Shown: in pieces, positions 44,701-53,939 of the stretch
Layout: each line of letters opens with the position of its first letter
Numbering within the stretch: position 1 is the first letter of the stretch
Source: Roseiarcus sp963807735
GTDB taxonomy: Bacteria; Pseudomonadota; Alphaproteobacteria; Rhizobiales; Beijerinckiaceae
DNA length: 64,000 nt
Direction of reading: 5' to 3'
Assembly (NCBI GenBank): GCA_963807735.1
Contig: CAWEDI010000019.1
Span: forward strand, 124,001 to 188,000
Notes under the pieces: model-generated
The model's database searches: none
What the model saw: only the letters and a program-made list of their open reading frames with translations
Told to the model about the DNA's origin: nothing
Program-made: the position numbers and the translations under genes

Positions 44701-45428
44701 CCTTCGGGGCCGGCAGCTTGTCGGCGCTCGCGGAGACGCGGCCGGGCAGACGCGGGTGGTAGACGCCGACGTCGGGATAGTCGATCGGCGCCTCGGCCTT
44801 GAAGGCGCCGCGCAAATGCGGGTACGCGCCGCCGGCGTAACGGCCGACGAGGAAACGCACCAACCGCGCAACATTCTCGTCGGAGCCGGCGAGCCAATAT
44901 TGCAGCGTGAGGAAATAGGCGCGCACGTCCTGCGCGGGGCCGGGGATGTATTTGCAGGATGCGCGGGATGCGCTTCAGCATCGCGAGTTGCGCCGCGCCG
45001 CCCGTCTCGCTCGACGACTTGCCGCGCAGCTTCTTGAGAAAGTCGAAGGCGCCGCGTTTGGAGCCGTCCATGTTGAAGCGACCGATGCGCGTCAGCTTGA
45101 CGATGTCGGGCGCCGACATGCAGCCAATCACTGCCTCGCAATGCGCGCGCCGCGCCTGGATCGCCGGCTTCACCGCTTCGGCGTGCTCCTCCATGAACAG
45201 CATCGTCGCGACGATGATGTCGGCGCGGGAGATCGCGGTTCGGCAAGCTTCCAGCGCTTTCGGGTCGTTCCAATCGCAAGCGGCGTGGAAGGTCAGCGAG
45301 AGCCCGGGGATGTCTTTCGCCAGCGTTCGGCGCGCGCGATCGACAGCGCTCGCCAGATGATTGTCGAGCGTGACGAAGGTCACGCGCGGTCCGGCGGATT
45401 CAGCGGCCATAGTGGGCTTTGGCGTCAT
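41732..45428 (-). CDS. bchH: magnesium chelatase subunit BchH, four frameshifts
   Basis: Porphyrin-binding subunit of magnesium chelatase. From 43740 to the stop it is intact (THAFSAFYRYLREDFAADAI, GKQVGLSQSCWPERLIG, KTYQRRKCFAYDRKG, YYGEGLLQYGYEGVRQ-like end). Upstream parts are in other frames: VTFVTLDNHLASAVDRAR, DVRAYFLTLQYWLAGSDE, SLTGFSLVGGPAYNDSNAAA, LREIEAQWGAAPGRHQTDG. Breaks lie near 44950, 44540, 43945 and 43745, each explained by one extra base; correction gives about 1230 residues, the normal size. I use the ATG at 45428 (MTPKPTMAAESAG), overlapping bchB by 29 bases; the ATG at 45410 is an alternative. Confidence 0.92.
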
Positions 45429-46886
45429 AGAGCGTTCCCACTTCGATGGTCGCAAGCCCGCGCTCGCGCGCGTAGGTTTCGGTGTTGCCGCGCGCCTTGG
45501 TGCGCACGAAGAACGGGATCTTCTTGAGTTCCTTCTCCGCCTCGGCGCTCCACACGGCGATGCGCGGCGCGCTGAGATGCGAGGGGTTGTCGTTGAACTC
45601 GGGATCGTCGCGGAACATCGCTAGGAGATGTTCTTCGAGCCCCATCATCAGCGGCTGCACCCAGGTGTCGAAGATCACGTTGGCGCCTTCGAAACCCATC
45701 TGCGGCGCGTAGCGCGCGGGGAAATCCTGGACGTGGACCGGCGCCGGAGATCACCGCGCACGGCAGGCCGAGGCGCTTGGCGATATGACGCTCCATCTGC
45801 GTGCCGAGCACCAGTTCGGCGTGGCTGGCGGCGATGCTTCGCTTCAACCTCGAGATAGTCGTCGGAGATCAGCGCTTCGACGCCGTAGCCGCTGCGCGGC
45901 GTCGCGCACCTCGCGGGCGAATTCGCGCGAATAAGTCCCGAGCCCTACTACCTCGAAGCCGAGCTCCTTGCTGGCGACGCGCGCCGCGGCGAGCGCGTGG
46001 GTCGCATCGCCGAAGACGAATACGCGCTTGCCAGTCAGATAGGTCGAATCGACCGAGCGCGACTACCACGGCAGCCGCGATGTTTCCTCGTCGAGCGCCG
46101 GCGCCGGGTCGACGCCGGCGAGCGCGGCGACCTCGGCGATGAACTCGCGCGTCGCCGACACGCCGATCGGGACGACGCGGGTGTAAGGCTGGCTGCGGTT
46201 TTTCTCCAGCCATTGCGCGGCGGGCAAAGCGATTTCCGGGTAGAGCACGACGTTGAAGTCGGCCTCGCCGAGGCGGGCCAGATCGCTCGACCTCGGCGCC
46301 GAGCGGCGCGGTCACGACGACCTCGACCCCGAGCTTGGCGAGCAGGCCGCTTGATCTCGCGCACGTCGTCGCGATGGCGGAAGCCGAGCGCCGTCGGCCC
46401 CAGAACGTTGCAACGCTTGGCGGCGCGCCGGCGGCGCTCGCGCGCGGCCTGCGAAGGCGCGCACCAGCCGATAGAAGGTCTCCGCCGCGCCCCAGTTCTC
46501 CTTCTTCTGGTAGGCGGGCAGTTCGAGCGGAATCACCGGGATCGGCAGGTTCAGCGTCTTGGCGAGGCCGCCGGGATCGTCCTGAATGCAGCTCGGCCGT
46601 GCAGGAGGCGCCGACAATCATCGCCCGCGGCTGGAAGCGTTCGTAGGCCTCGCGCGCGGCGTCCTTGAACAAGCTCCGCGGTGTCGCCGCCGAGGTCGCG
46701 CGCCTGAAACGTCGTGTAGGTCACCGGCGGCCGCGCGCCGCGTCGCTCGATCATCGTGAACAAGAGATCGGCGTAGGTGTCGCCCTGCGGCGCGTGCAGC
46801 ACGTAGTGCAGCCCCTGCATGGCGGTCGCGACGCGCATCGCGCCGATATGCGGGGGGCCTTCGTAGGTCCAGAGGGTGAGCTGCAT
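45400..46886 (-). CDS. bchB: light-independent protochlorophyllide reductase subunit BchB, eight frameshifts and one stop
   Basis: With BchN it forms the catalytic core that reduces protochlorophyllide in the dark. Recognisable blocks: MQLTLWTYEGPPHIGAMRVA, REAYERFQPRAMIVGASCTA, IQDDPGGLAKTLNLPIPVIP, KKENWGAAETFYRLVRAF, NVLGPTALGFRHRDDV, ADFNVVLYPEIALPAAQWLE, YLTGKRVFVFGDATHALAAA, QPLMMGLEEHLLAMFRDDPE. Frames change near 46668, 46595, 46450, 46352, 46290, 45895, 45842 and 45745, each by one extra base, and TAG replaces the expected Tyr codon in LPW-SRSVDS (46063-46065). Correction gives about 492 residues. Three bases separate it from bchN. Confidence 0.9.
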
Positions 46887-46889
46887 CGC

Positions 46890-48160
46890 CTAGACCTCCA
46901 GCCGCGCGCGGCGGACGAGCGGACGCGCGAACAACTCGGCGAGGTCGCCCGCCTGCTCGTAGCCCTGGATCGGCGTGAACAGCAGCTCGATCGACCATTT
47001 GGTGGCGAGGCCCTCGGCCTCCAGCGGATTGGCGAGCCCGAGGCCGCAGACGGTGAGATCCGGCCGCGCCGCGCGGCAGCGGTCGAGCTGCCGGTCGACG
47101 TCCTGGCCCTCGACTAATGCGCGTGCTCGTCGGGCAGCAGCCGCGAGTTCCTGCGCCAGGTGCTGCGCGGTGCAGATAGGGCGTGCCGATCTCGATCGGA
47201 TCCATGCCGAGTTCGCGCGGCGAGAAAGCGCGCCAGCGGCACTTCGAGTTGCGAGTCGGGAAAGAAGAACACGCTCTTGCCGGCGAGCCGCTCGCGCTGT
47301 CGCGCGACAGCCTGACGCGCGCGCGCCTGCCCGGGCGCGGTCACCGCTTCGAAGCGCGCGCGCGAGACGCCGAACGCGTCGGCCGCGGCGCGCAGCCATG
47401 CGGTCGTGCCTTCCGCGCCCAACGGGAACGGCGCCGCGATTCGCTCGGCGCCGCGCGCTTCGAGCGCGCGCGCGGTGTCGCCGAGGAACGGCTGCGCGAG
47501 CAGGAACCGCGTTCGCGGGCCGACCGGAACCGCTTCGGCGCTCGCGCGCATCGGCAGGAAGCCCACGGGGCCGACGCCCATTTCACCGAACAGGCGAGCG
47601 AACTGGTCCTCGACGACATCGGCGAGCGCGCCAACCACGAGCAGGCTCGGCTTGGCGTCGGTCGGCGCGGCGGGCAGCGTCGGAACCAGCGCGGCGAGAC
47701 AGGCGTCCTCGCCCTGGGTGAAGGTGGTCTCGATCCCGCTGCCGGAATAGCTGAGGATGCGCACGCCGGCGTGACGCCCGGATTGCCGCGCGGCGGCGCG
47801 CTTCAAGTCGATCTTGATGACCTCGGAGGGGCAGGAGCCGACGAGGAACAGCAGCTTGATCTCGGGACGCCGCTCGATCAGGCGTGCGACCACGCGATCG
47901 AGTTCGTCGTTGATGTCGGCGATGCCGGCGAGATCGCGCTCGTCCAGGATCGCGGTAGCGAAGCGCGGCTCGGCGAAAATCATCACGCCGGCGGCCGATT
48001 GGATCAGATGCGCGCAGGTGCGCGAGCCGACGACCAGGAAGAACGCGTCGCGAATCTTGCGATGCAACCAAACAATCCCGGTCAGCCCGCAAAACACCTC
48101 GCGCTGCCCGCGAACGCGCGGCGCCGTTTCGCAGCCGATGGTGGGGGTGACCGCGTTCAT
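46890..48160 (-). CDS. bchN: light-independent protochlorophyllide reductase subunit BchN, four frameshifts
   Basis: Alpha-like catalytic subunit binding protochlorophyllide and part of the 4Fe-4S cluster with BchB. The first 310 residues are intact: VFCGLTGIVWLHRKIRDAFF, VVGSRTCAHLIQSAAGVMIF, LLFLVGSCPSEVIKIDL. Four breaks lie in a 110-base patch (about 47222, 47172, 47140 and 47118), after which DRQLDRCRAARPDLTVCGLG and KWSIELLFTPIQGYEQAGDL resume. Correction gives about 421 residues, the family length. Start overlaps the bchF stop by four bases. Confidence 0.92.
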
Positions 48161-48672
48161 CGCGAACCCTCGAAGCGCATGGCGCCGATTTCGGGTTCGG
48201 ACGTCGCGCGGCGGGCGGCGCGCAGCTTCATCAGAAACTGCGTGGCGTTGATGACGTAGGCGAGGTAGGCGGCGAGCGCGACAAACATCAGCAGTCGAGG
48301 GTCGAGGCCAACGAAGAGGCCGACGATGTAGGCGCTGTGCAGCGCCAGCACCGCGATGCTGAACACGTCCTCCCAATAGAACGGCTCGGCGAACAACCAG
48401 CGGCCAAACACCGCCTTCTCCCAGATCGAGCCTGTTATCATGATCGCGTAGAGCGCCAGCGTCTTGCAGACGACGCTGACAATCGCCGCCATCTGTCCTT
48501 GCCCGGTCGCAAGGAAGCGCAGCACCAGCGCGAGACTTGTTAGGAAGACGAGGAATTGCAGCGGCGCCAGCACACCTTGGACGAGCGTCCACGGCGAGGC
48601 GTCGCGTCGCGCCCGCTGCGCTGCGGTGTAGAGCGGGGACGGGACTTGTCCCTTTCTCGACCGATCGCGCAT
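48157..48672 (-). CDS. bchF: 3-vinyl bacteriochlorophyllide hydratase BchF
   Basis: 171 residues. Membrane enzyme hydrating the C3 vinyl group. PLYTAAQRARRDASPWTLVQ, then hydrophobic helices (LQFLVFLTSLALVLRFL, VCKTLALYAIMITGSIWEK) and GRWLFAEPFYWEDVFSIAVL. The ATG at 48672 has GAGGAG four bases upstream. First gene of the long minus-strand operon that ends at hemA. Confidence 0.95.
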   Translation of the reverse strand: MRDRSRKGQVPSPLYTAAQRARRDASPWTLVQGVLAPLQFLVFLTSLALVLRFLATGQGQMAAIVSVVCKTLALYAIMITGSIWEKAVFGRWLFAEPFYWEDVFSIAVLALHSAYIVGLFVGLDPRLLMFVALAAYLAYVINATQFLMKLRAARRATSEPEIGAMRFEGSR

Positions 48673-49083
48673 CGGGCTCCTCTCGTCGCCGCCGCCTTCC
48701 GCATTTGCGCCGGGAAGGCGCGATGCGGGGCGGGCTTGCCGGGGCACATTGGCGCCGTCACGCACGTGTGTCAACCTAGATTGACGTCCTTAAAACTTTA
48801 CATCATAGTGACATCAGCGGGTGCAGCCTGAAGGCGCGGACGATGCCGACGGCGCAGAGCCTCCTCGATTCCGTGAGGGAGGAATGCACAGATTATGCGG
48901 CCTCGCCCTACCCCCCGCCGCGCCGCGAGGCGTCCGACGGGGCGGCCTGAGATTTGCGCCCCGCCCGCCGCGCTTCGTCCGGCGTCGGCGGCGAAGTCGC
49001 GCGCACGCCCGAGGGGGTTTTGTTAAGGCGGCGCCCGGTGTAAATCGGCGTATTCATTCTCTCCTGTCCGCAATCCCCTTCAT
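48673..49083. other. bchF-ppsR divergent promoter region
   Basis: About 410 bases without a gene, separating the two divergent halves of the cluster. It contains a near-consensus PpsR site at 48769. The rest, from 48835 to 49083, includes GC-rich sequence with no convincing structure; it must hold the ppsR promoter. Confidence 0.55.
48769..48786. promoter_or_regulatory. near-consensus PpsR/CrtJ operator before bchF
   Basis: TGTCAACCTAGATTGACG matches TGTC-N10-GACA except for the last base. It is 97 bases upstream of the bchF start and should control the bchFNBHLM-puh operon. Confidence 0.62.
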
Positions 49084-50541
49084 ATGGAAGAGAGTTTTGT
49101 GACCGAAACGGCCGGCGCCAAGGCTTTGCGGACGCATTTCTCGTCGCCGGACGAAAACCTCGGCGCGCTTGAGCCCGCCGTCGCCGGCGCGTTGATTTCT
49201 GCGGCCGCCGATCTCGCGCTGGTCCTCGACGCGCGCGGAATCGTGCTGGACGTCTCATTCTCCGATCCGGCGCTCGCCAAGTCGATCTATCAGAACTGGG
49301 TCGGGCGGCGCTGGGTCGATACGGTGACGATCGAAAGCCGCGCCAAGATCGAGGAACTGCTGCGCGAAGCCCAGCCCGCCGCGCCGACTCGCTGGCGCCA
49401 GATCAACCATCCCGTGGCGGACGGTCCCGACGCGCCGGTGCGCTACTGCGCGTTGCGATTCGGCGCAGAGCGGCGGCTGCTGGCGGTCGGCCGCGACCTG
49501 CGCGGGCTCGCCTCGGCGCAGACGCGGCTCGCCGAAGCGCAGCAGGCGATGGAGCGCGAATACGCGCGCATCCGCAACGCCGAGAAGCGTTACCGATTGC
49601 TGTTCCAACTCGCCATCGAGGCGGTGCTGATCGTCGATGCGGCGAGCCATCGGGTGCTCGAGGGCAATCCCGCGGCGGCGGCGCTCTTGGGGCTGGACGC
49701 GAGAAAACTCGCCGGCCATGCGTTCGCCGATCTGTTCACGCCGGTCACGCGCCAGGCGGCGCATTCGTTCGTCGCCGCCGCGCGGGTCGCGCCGCGAGTC
49801 GACAACGTGATGGTGGAGACCGCCCGTGATGGCGCGGCGGTGCTGCTGTCGGGCGCGCTGTTCCGGCAGGACGCCACGACCTGCCTGATCGTGCTGATCG
49901 CCCGGATCGGCGCGGCGTCCGCAACCCTGAGGAGCGAGGACGCCAAGCGGCTCGAAATCATCGAGGCGATGCCCGAGCCATTCGCAGTGGTCGACGCCGG
50001 GCGCCGGATCGTCAGCGCCAACGCCGCCTTCCTCGATCTCGTGCAAGCGGCGACCGAATCGCAGGTGCGCGGCGAATCGCTGGAGCGTTGGCTCGGCCGT
50101 CCCGGCGTCGACGTCGATCTGCTGTTCTCGAATCTGCGCGCCAACGGCGTCGTGCGCCAATTCTCGACTGTGGTGCGCGGCGAACTCGGCGGCAACGAGG
50201 ACGTCGAAGTGTCGGCGGTGTCGAAACTTGACGCGGCCGATCCCTATGTGGGCTTGACGTTCGCCGTTTCCTCGGCGCGCGGCGGACGGGAGCGGCTCGG
50301 CGGCCGCGAACTGCCGAGCACCGTCGAGCAATTCACCGATCTCGTCGGCCGCGTGCCGCTGAAAAACCTGGTGCGCGAGACGACCGACCTGATCGAACGG
50401 CTGTGCATCGAGGCTGCGCTCGAATTGACGCGCGACAATCGCGCCTCGGCGGCGGAAATGCTGGGGCTGAGCCGCCAGGGCTTTTACGCCAAGTTGCGCC
50501 GTTACGGACTGGGCGATCTCGGCGACGGGTCCGACGCCTGA
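49084..50541 (+). CDS. ppsR: PpsR/CrtJ transcriptional regulator (cluster copy, cysteine-containing)
   Basis: 485 residues. Repressor of photosynthesis genes in oxygen and light. N-terminal domain, two PAS domains (around residues 170-270 and 290-395) and a Fis-type helix-turn-helix at the end (SAAEMLGLSRQGFYAKLRRY, residues 455-474). Cys residues lie at 122, 267 and 441; Cys441 sits just before the helix-turn-helix, near where redox-active cysteines occur in Rhodobacter PpsR/CrtJ. It is divergent from bchF and precedes bchG, as in Rhodopseudomonas. A second, cysteine-free PpsR lies at 57971. Confidence 0.93.
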   Translation: MEESFVTETAGAKALRTHFSSPDENLGALEPAVAGALISAAADLALVLDARGIVLDVSFSDPALAKSIYQNWVGRRWVDTVTIESRAKIEELLREAQPAAPTRWRQINHPVADGPDAPVRYCALRFGAERRLLAVGRDLRGLASAQTRLAEAQQAMEREYARIRNAEKRYRLLFQLAIEAVLIVDAASHRVLEGNPAAAALLGLDARKLAGHAFADLFTPVTRQAAHSFVAAARVAPRVDNVMVETARDGAAVLLSGALFRQDATTCLIVLIARIGAASATLRSEDAKRLEIIEAMPEPFAVVDAGRRIVSANAAFLDLVQAATESQVRGESLERWLGRPGVDVDLLFSNLRANGVVRQFSTVVRGELGGNEDVEVSAVSKLDAADPYVGLTFAVSSARGGRERLGGRELPSTVEQFTDLVGRVPLKNLVRETTDLIERLCIEAALELTRDNRASAAEMLGLSRQGFYAKLRRYGLGDLGDGSDA

Positions 50542-50558
50542 TTGTCATTATCCGTTTA

Positions 50559-50576
50559 CGTCAATCTGAGTTGACA
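50559..50576. promoter_or_regulatory. near-consensus PpsR/CrtJ operator before bchG
   Basis: CGTCAATCTGAGTTGACA differs from TGTC-N10-GACA only in the first base. It lies in the 65-base ppsR-bchG gap, 30 bases before the bchG ATG, so bchG can have its own regulated promoter. A half-site TGTC at 50543 is nearby. Confidence 0.58.
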
Positions 50577-50606
50577 ATCGGGCGCGCCCAGACCTAACTT
50601 CGGCCC

Positions 50607-51476
50607 ATGCAGCGGCCCGAAGCCTCCGCCATTCTCGAACTCCTGAAGCCGATCACTTGGTTCGCACCAATGTGGGCTTTCGGATGCGGCGTCGTGTCGA
50701 GCGGACTGGCGCCGTCGTCGCGCTGGGCGGTCGCGATCGTCGGTCTCGCCGTCGCCGGGCCGCTGGTGTGCGCGTCGAGCCAAGCGGTGAACGACTGGTT
50801 CGACCGGCACGTCGACGCGATCAACGAGCCGAACCGTCCGATTCCCTCCGGCCGCATCCCCGGCCGCTGGGCGCTCTACATCGCCTGCCTGTGGACCGCG
50901 ATCTCGTTCGCCGTCGCGGCGTCGCTCGGCGTCTATGTGCTGCTCGCCGCCACCGTCGCGCTGGCGCTCGCCTGGGCCTATAGCGCGCCGCCGCTTCGGC
51001 TGAAGCAAAACGGCTGGTGGGGCAACAGCGCGGTGGCGATCTGCTACGAGGGCGTGCCCTGGTTCACCGGGGCCGCCGCCATGGCCGCCGGCTTGCCGGA
51101 CCGGCGCGTCCTCCTGCTCGCCCTGCTCTACAGCATCGGCGCGCATGGCATCATGACGCTGAACGATTTCAAATCGATCGACGGCGATCGGCGCATGGGC
51201 GTGCGATCGCTGCCCGTGCAACTCGGCGCCGACCGCGCGGTGAAAGTCGCCTGCGCGGCGATGGCGATCCCGCAGGTCGCCGTGATCGCCGCGCTGCTGC
51301 ATTGGGGCCGCCCGATCCACGCCGCGGCCGTCGCGGCGTTGCTGCTCGGCCAATTCGCGCTGATGCGCCGTCTTGTGTCGCGGCCGCGCGAGCAGGCCGC
51401 CTTCTACAATGCGACGGGAACGTCGCTCTACGTCGTCGGCATGCTGGTCAGCGCTTTCGCGCTTCGCGGCGCTTGA
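50607..51476 (+). CDS. bchG: bacteriochlorophyll synthase BchG
   Basis: 289 residues. UbiA-family prenyltransferase attaching geranylgeranyl or phytyl to bacteriochlorophyllide. SSQAVNDWFDRHVDAINEPN with the DxxxD Mg-diphosphate motif, then RPIPSGRIPGRW, and GIMTLNDFKSIDGDRRMG as the second Asp motif; about nine membrane helices. Start ATG at 50607 (MQRPEASAILELLKPITW). Confidence 0.95.
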   Translation: MQRPEASAILELLKPITWFAPMWAFGCGVVSSGLAPSSRWAVAIVGLAVAGPLVCASSQAVNDWFDRHVDAINEPNRPIPSGRIPGRWALYIACLWTAISFAVAASLGVYVLLAATVALALAWAYSAPPLRLKQNGWWGNSAVAICYEGVPWFTGAAAMAAGLPDRRVLLLALLYSIGAHGIMTLNDFKSIDGDRRMGVRSLPVQLGADRAVKVACAAMAIPQVAVIAALLHWGRPIHAAAVAALLLGQFALMRRLVSRPREQAAFYNATGTSLYVVGMLVSAFALRGA

Positions 51477-51486
51477 GGGAGGTCGC

Positions 51487-52773
51487 ATGAGCTGGGCGAT
51501 GATCGTGAGGCTCGGCCTGGTGCAGACGGCGCTCGGCGCGATCGTCGTCATGATGACCTCGACGATCAACCGCGTGATGGTCGTCGAGCTGTCGCTTCCG
51601 GCGATCGTTCCTGGGCTGATGGTGGCCTCGCACTACGGCGTGCAGATCCTGCGTCCCGCCTGGGGGCACGGGTCTGACGTCGGCGGACGGCGCACGCCGT
51701 GGATCATCGGCGGCATGGCCGCGCTGGCGCTCGGCGGCTTCGCGGCGGCGCTGGGGACGGCGCTTGCGGCGCGATTCCCCGTGCTCGGGCTGGGGCTGGC
51801 GGCGTTCGCGTTTCTGCTCGTCGGCGTCGGCGCCGGCGCGGCGGGAACGTCGGTGCTCGCCCTGCTCGCCGCGCGCGTCGCGCCGCAACGGCGCGCCGTC
51901 GCGGCGACGACGGTCTGGGTGATGATGATTTTCGGCTTCGCCTTGACGGCGCCGCTCGCGGGACGCTGTCTCGATCCGTTTTCCTATCCGCGGCTGATCG
52001 CCGTGACCGGCGTCGTATGCGCGGCGGCGTTCGCGCTCGCGCTGTTCGCCGTCTGGGGCGTCGAACGCGGCGCCGGCGCCGCGCCTCTGCAACAACGGCC
52101 GCCGAAGGCCGCCTTCGGGCCGGCGTTTCGGCAGGTCTGGTCGGAGCCGGCGGCGCGGCGGTTCACCATCTTCATCTTCGTCTCGATGCTCGCCTACAGC
52201 GCGCAGGAACTGCTGGTCGAACCGTTCGCCGGCCTCGTGTTCAACTTGCCCGCCGGCGTCACCACGACGCTCGCCGGCCTCCAGCACAGCGGCGTGCTGC
52301 TCGGGATGCTGTTCGTCGCCGCGGCTTCGCGCGTCCGCGGTTCGCTCGCCGCGTGGACGACCGCCGGCTGCCTCGCCTCCGCCGCCTCGCTCGCGGCCCT
52401 GACGGCGAGCGGCGGCTTCGGCGGCGTCGCGGCATTGCGCGCCGCCGTGTTTGCGCTGGGCGTCTCCAACGGCGTGTTCGCGGTCGCCGCGATCGGCTCG
52501 ATGATGGGCCTGGCGGGTCAGGCGGGCGGACGCGTCGGGATGCGGATGGGGATTTGGGGCGCGGCGCAGGCGGTCGCCTTCGGCCTCGGCGGCGTCGCAG
52601 CGACGGGACTGGTCGACATCGCGCGGCGGCTCTCGGCGCCGCCGCTGACCGCGTATGGCCTCGCTTTCCTCGTCGAGGCCGCGGCGTTTGCGGCGGCCGC
52701 GGCGCTCGCGAGCCGCGTCGCCGCGCCGCAGGGATCGGCGCCAGCCGCGCGTCTGACGGAGGCGCATCCTTGA
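51487..52773 (+). CDS. BCD-family MFS protein between bchG and bchP (orf428 type)
   Basis: 428 residues, 12 membrane helices, the same family as LhaA and PucC. RLGLVQTALGAIVVMMTSTI, NRVMVVELSLPAIVPGLMVA and SMLAYSAQELLVEPFAGLVF are diagnostic. The bchG-orf428-bchP order is conserved in purple bacteria; a role in moving bacteriochlorophyll to antenna complexes is inferred from the family. GGGAGG precedes the ATG. Stop overlaps the bchP TTG. Confidence 0.88.
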   Translation: MSWAMIVRLGLVQTALGAIVVMMTSTINRVMVVELSLPAIVPGLMVASHYGVQILRPAWGHGSDVGGRRTPWIIGGMAALALGGFAAALGTALAARFPVLGLGLAAFAFLLVGVGAGAAGTSVLALLAARVAPQRRAVAATTVWVMMIFGFALTAPLAGRCLDPFSYPRLIAVTGVVCAAAFALALFAVWGVERGAGAAPLQQRPPKAAFGPAFRQVWSEPAARRFTIFIFVSMLAYSAQELLVEPFAGLVFNLPAGVTTTLAGLQHSGVLLGMLFVAAASRVRGSLAAWTTAGCLASAASLAALTASGGFGGVAALRAAVFALGVSNGVFAVAAIGSMMGLAGQAGGRVGMRMGIWGAAQAVAFGLGGVAATGLVDIARRLSAPPLTAYGLAFLVEAAAFAAAAALASRVAAPQGSAPAARLTEAHP

Positions 52774-53939
52774 GCGATGACATTTTCGACGTCGTCGTCG
52801 TCGGCGGCGGTCCCGCCGGCGCCACGGCGGCCCACGATCTCGCCACGCAAGGGCGTCGCGTCGCGCTCGTCGACCGCGGCGGCCGGATCAAACCCTGCGG
52901 CGGCGCGATTCCGCCGCGGCTGATCCGCGACTTCGCCATCCCGCCGCACCTGCTGAAGGCGCGCGTCACGCTGGCGACGATGGTGTCGCCGAGCGGCCGG
53001 CGGGTCGACATGCCGATCGACGGCGGCTTCGTCGGCATGGTCGACCGCGACGAATTCGACGAGTGGCTGCGCGAGCGCGCCGCGGCGGCGGGCGCGACCC
53101 GTTTCGTCGCCGATTTCGAGCGCATCGCGCGCGCCGCGGACGGCGTCGTCTCGGTCTGGCTGAAGCCGCGCGGCGAGGCGCCGCGAGCCCTGCGGACGCG
53201 GCTGGTGATCGGCGCCGACGGGGCTTTGTCGCAGGTGGCGCGCCAGGAGGCGATGGGCAAAACGTCGTTCGTCTTCGCCTACCACGAGATCGTCGCGACG
53301 CCGTTGGACGCCACCAGCGCGGCGCGCTGCGAAATTCACTATCGCGGCGCGCTGTCGCCCGACTTCTACGCCTGGATTTTCCCGCATGGCGAGACGATGA
53401 GCGTCGGCTCCGGCAGCGCGTGCAAGGGCTTTTCGCTCAAAGGCTCGGTCAACGATCTGCGCGCCGCCACTGGGCTTGCCGAGGCGCGCGCCGTGCGCCG
53501 GGAAGGCGCGCCGATCCCGCTCAAGCCGCGCAAGCGCTGGGACAACGGCCGCGACGTCGTGCTCGCCGGCGACGCCGCGGGCGTCGTCGCGCCGGCGTCG
53601 GGGGAAGGCATCTACTATGCGATGTTGGGAGGCCGACTCGCCGCCGAGGCGGTCGAGACCTGCCTGAACACCGGCGACGCGCGCGCGTTGAGGCTGGCGC
53701 GCCGGCGTTTCATGAAGGCGCACGGACGCGTGTTCTGGATCCTCGGAATCATGCAGTATTTCTGGTATTCCAGCGATCGGCGGCGCGAGAGCTTCGTCAA
53801 GATCTGCCGCGATCCCGACGTGCAGCGCCTCACCTGGAACGCTTACATGAACAAGGAGTTGCAGCGAAGCGACCCGCTCGCGCACGCAAAGATCTTCTTC
53901 AAAGACCTCGCGCATTTGTTTCGCCTCGCCGCGCCATGA
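52770..53939 (+). CDS. bchP: geranylgeranyl reductase BchP
   Basis: 389 residues. NADPH-dependent flavoprotein reducing the geranylgeranyl tail to phytyl. VVVVGGGPAGATAAHDLATQ FAD motif, GRIKPCGGAIPPRLIRDF, and LAGDAAGVVAPASGEGIYYA. The start is a TTG that overlaps the upstream stop (TTGA), with GGAGG seven bases before it. The stop overlaps the tspO ATG. Confidence 0.94.
   Translation: MSDDIFDVVVVGGGPAGATAAHDLATQGRRVALVDRGGRIKPCGGAIPPRLIRDFAIPPHLLKARVTLATMVSPSGRRVDMPIDGGFVGMVDRDEFDEWLRERAAAAGATRFVADFERIARAADGVVSVWLKPRGEAPRALRTRLVIGADGALSQVARQEAMGKTSFVFAYHEIVATPLDATSAARCEIHYRGALSPDFYAWIFPHGETMSVGSGSACKGFSLKGSVNDLRAATGLAEARAVRREGAPIPLKPRKRWDNGRDVVLAGDAAGVVAPASGEGIYYAMLGGRLAAEAVETCLNTGDARALRLARRRFMKAHGRVFWILGIMQYFWYSSDRRRESFVKICRDPDVQRLTWNAYMNKELQRSDPLAHAKIFFKDLAHLFRLAAP

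Noticed and set aside
48796..48813. Second operator-like sequence ending in GTGACA before bchF
   Set aside because: The left half reads CTTT instead of TGTC; only one half-site is present.
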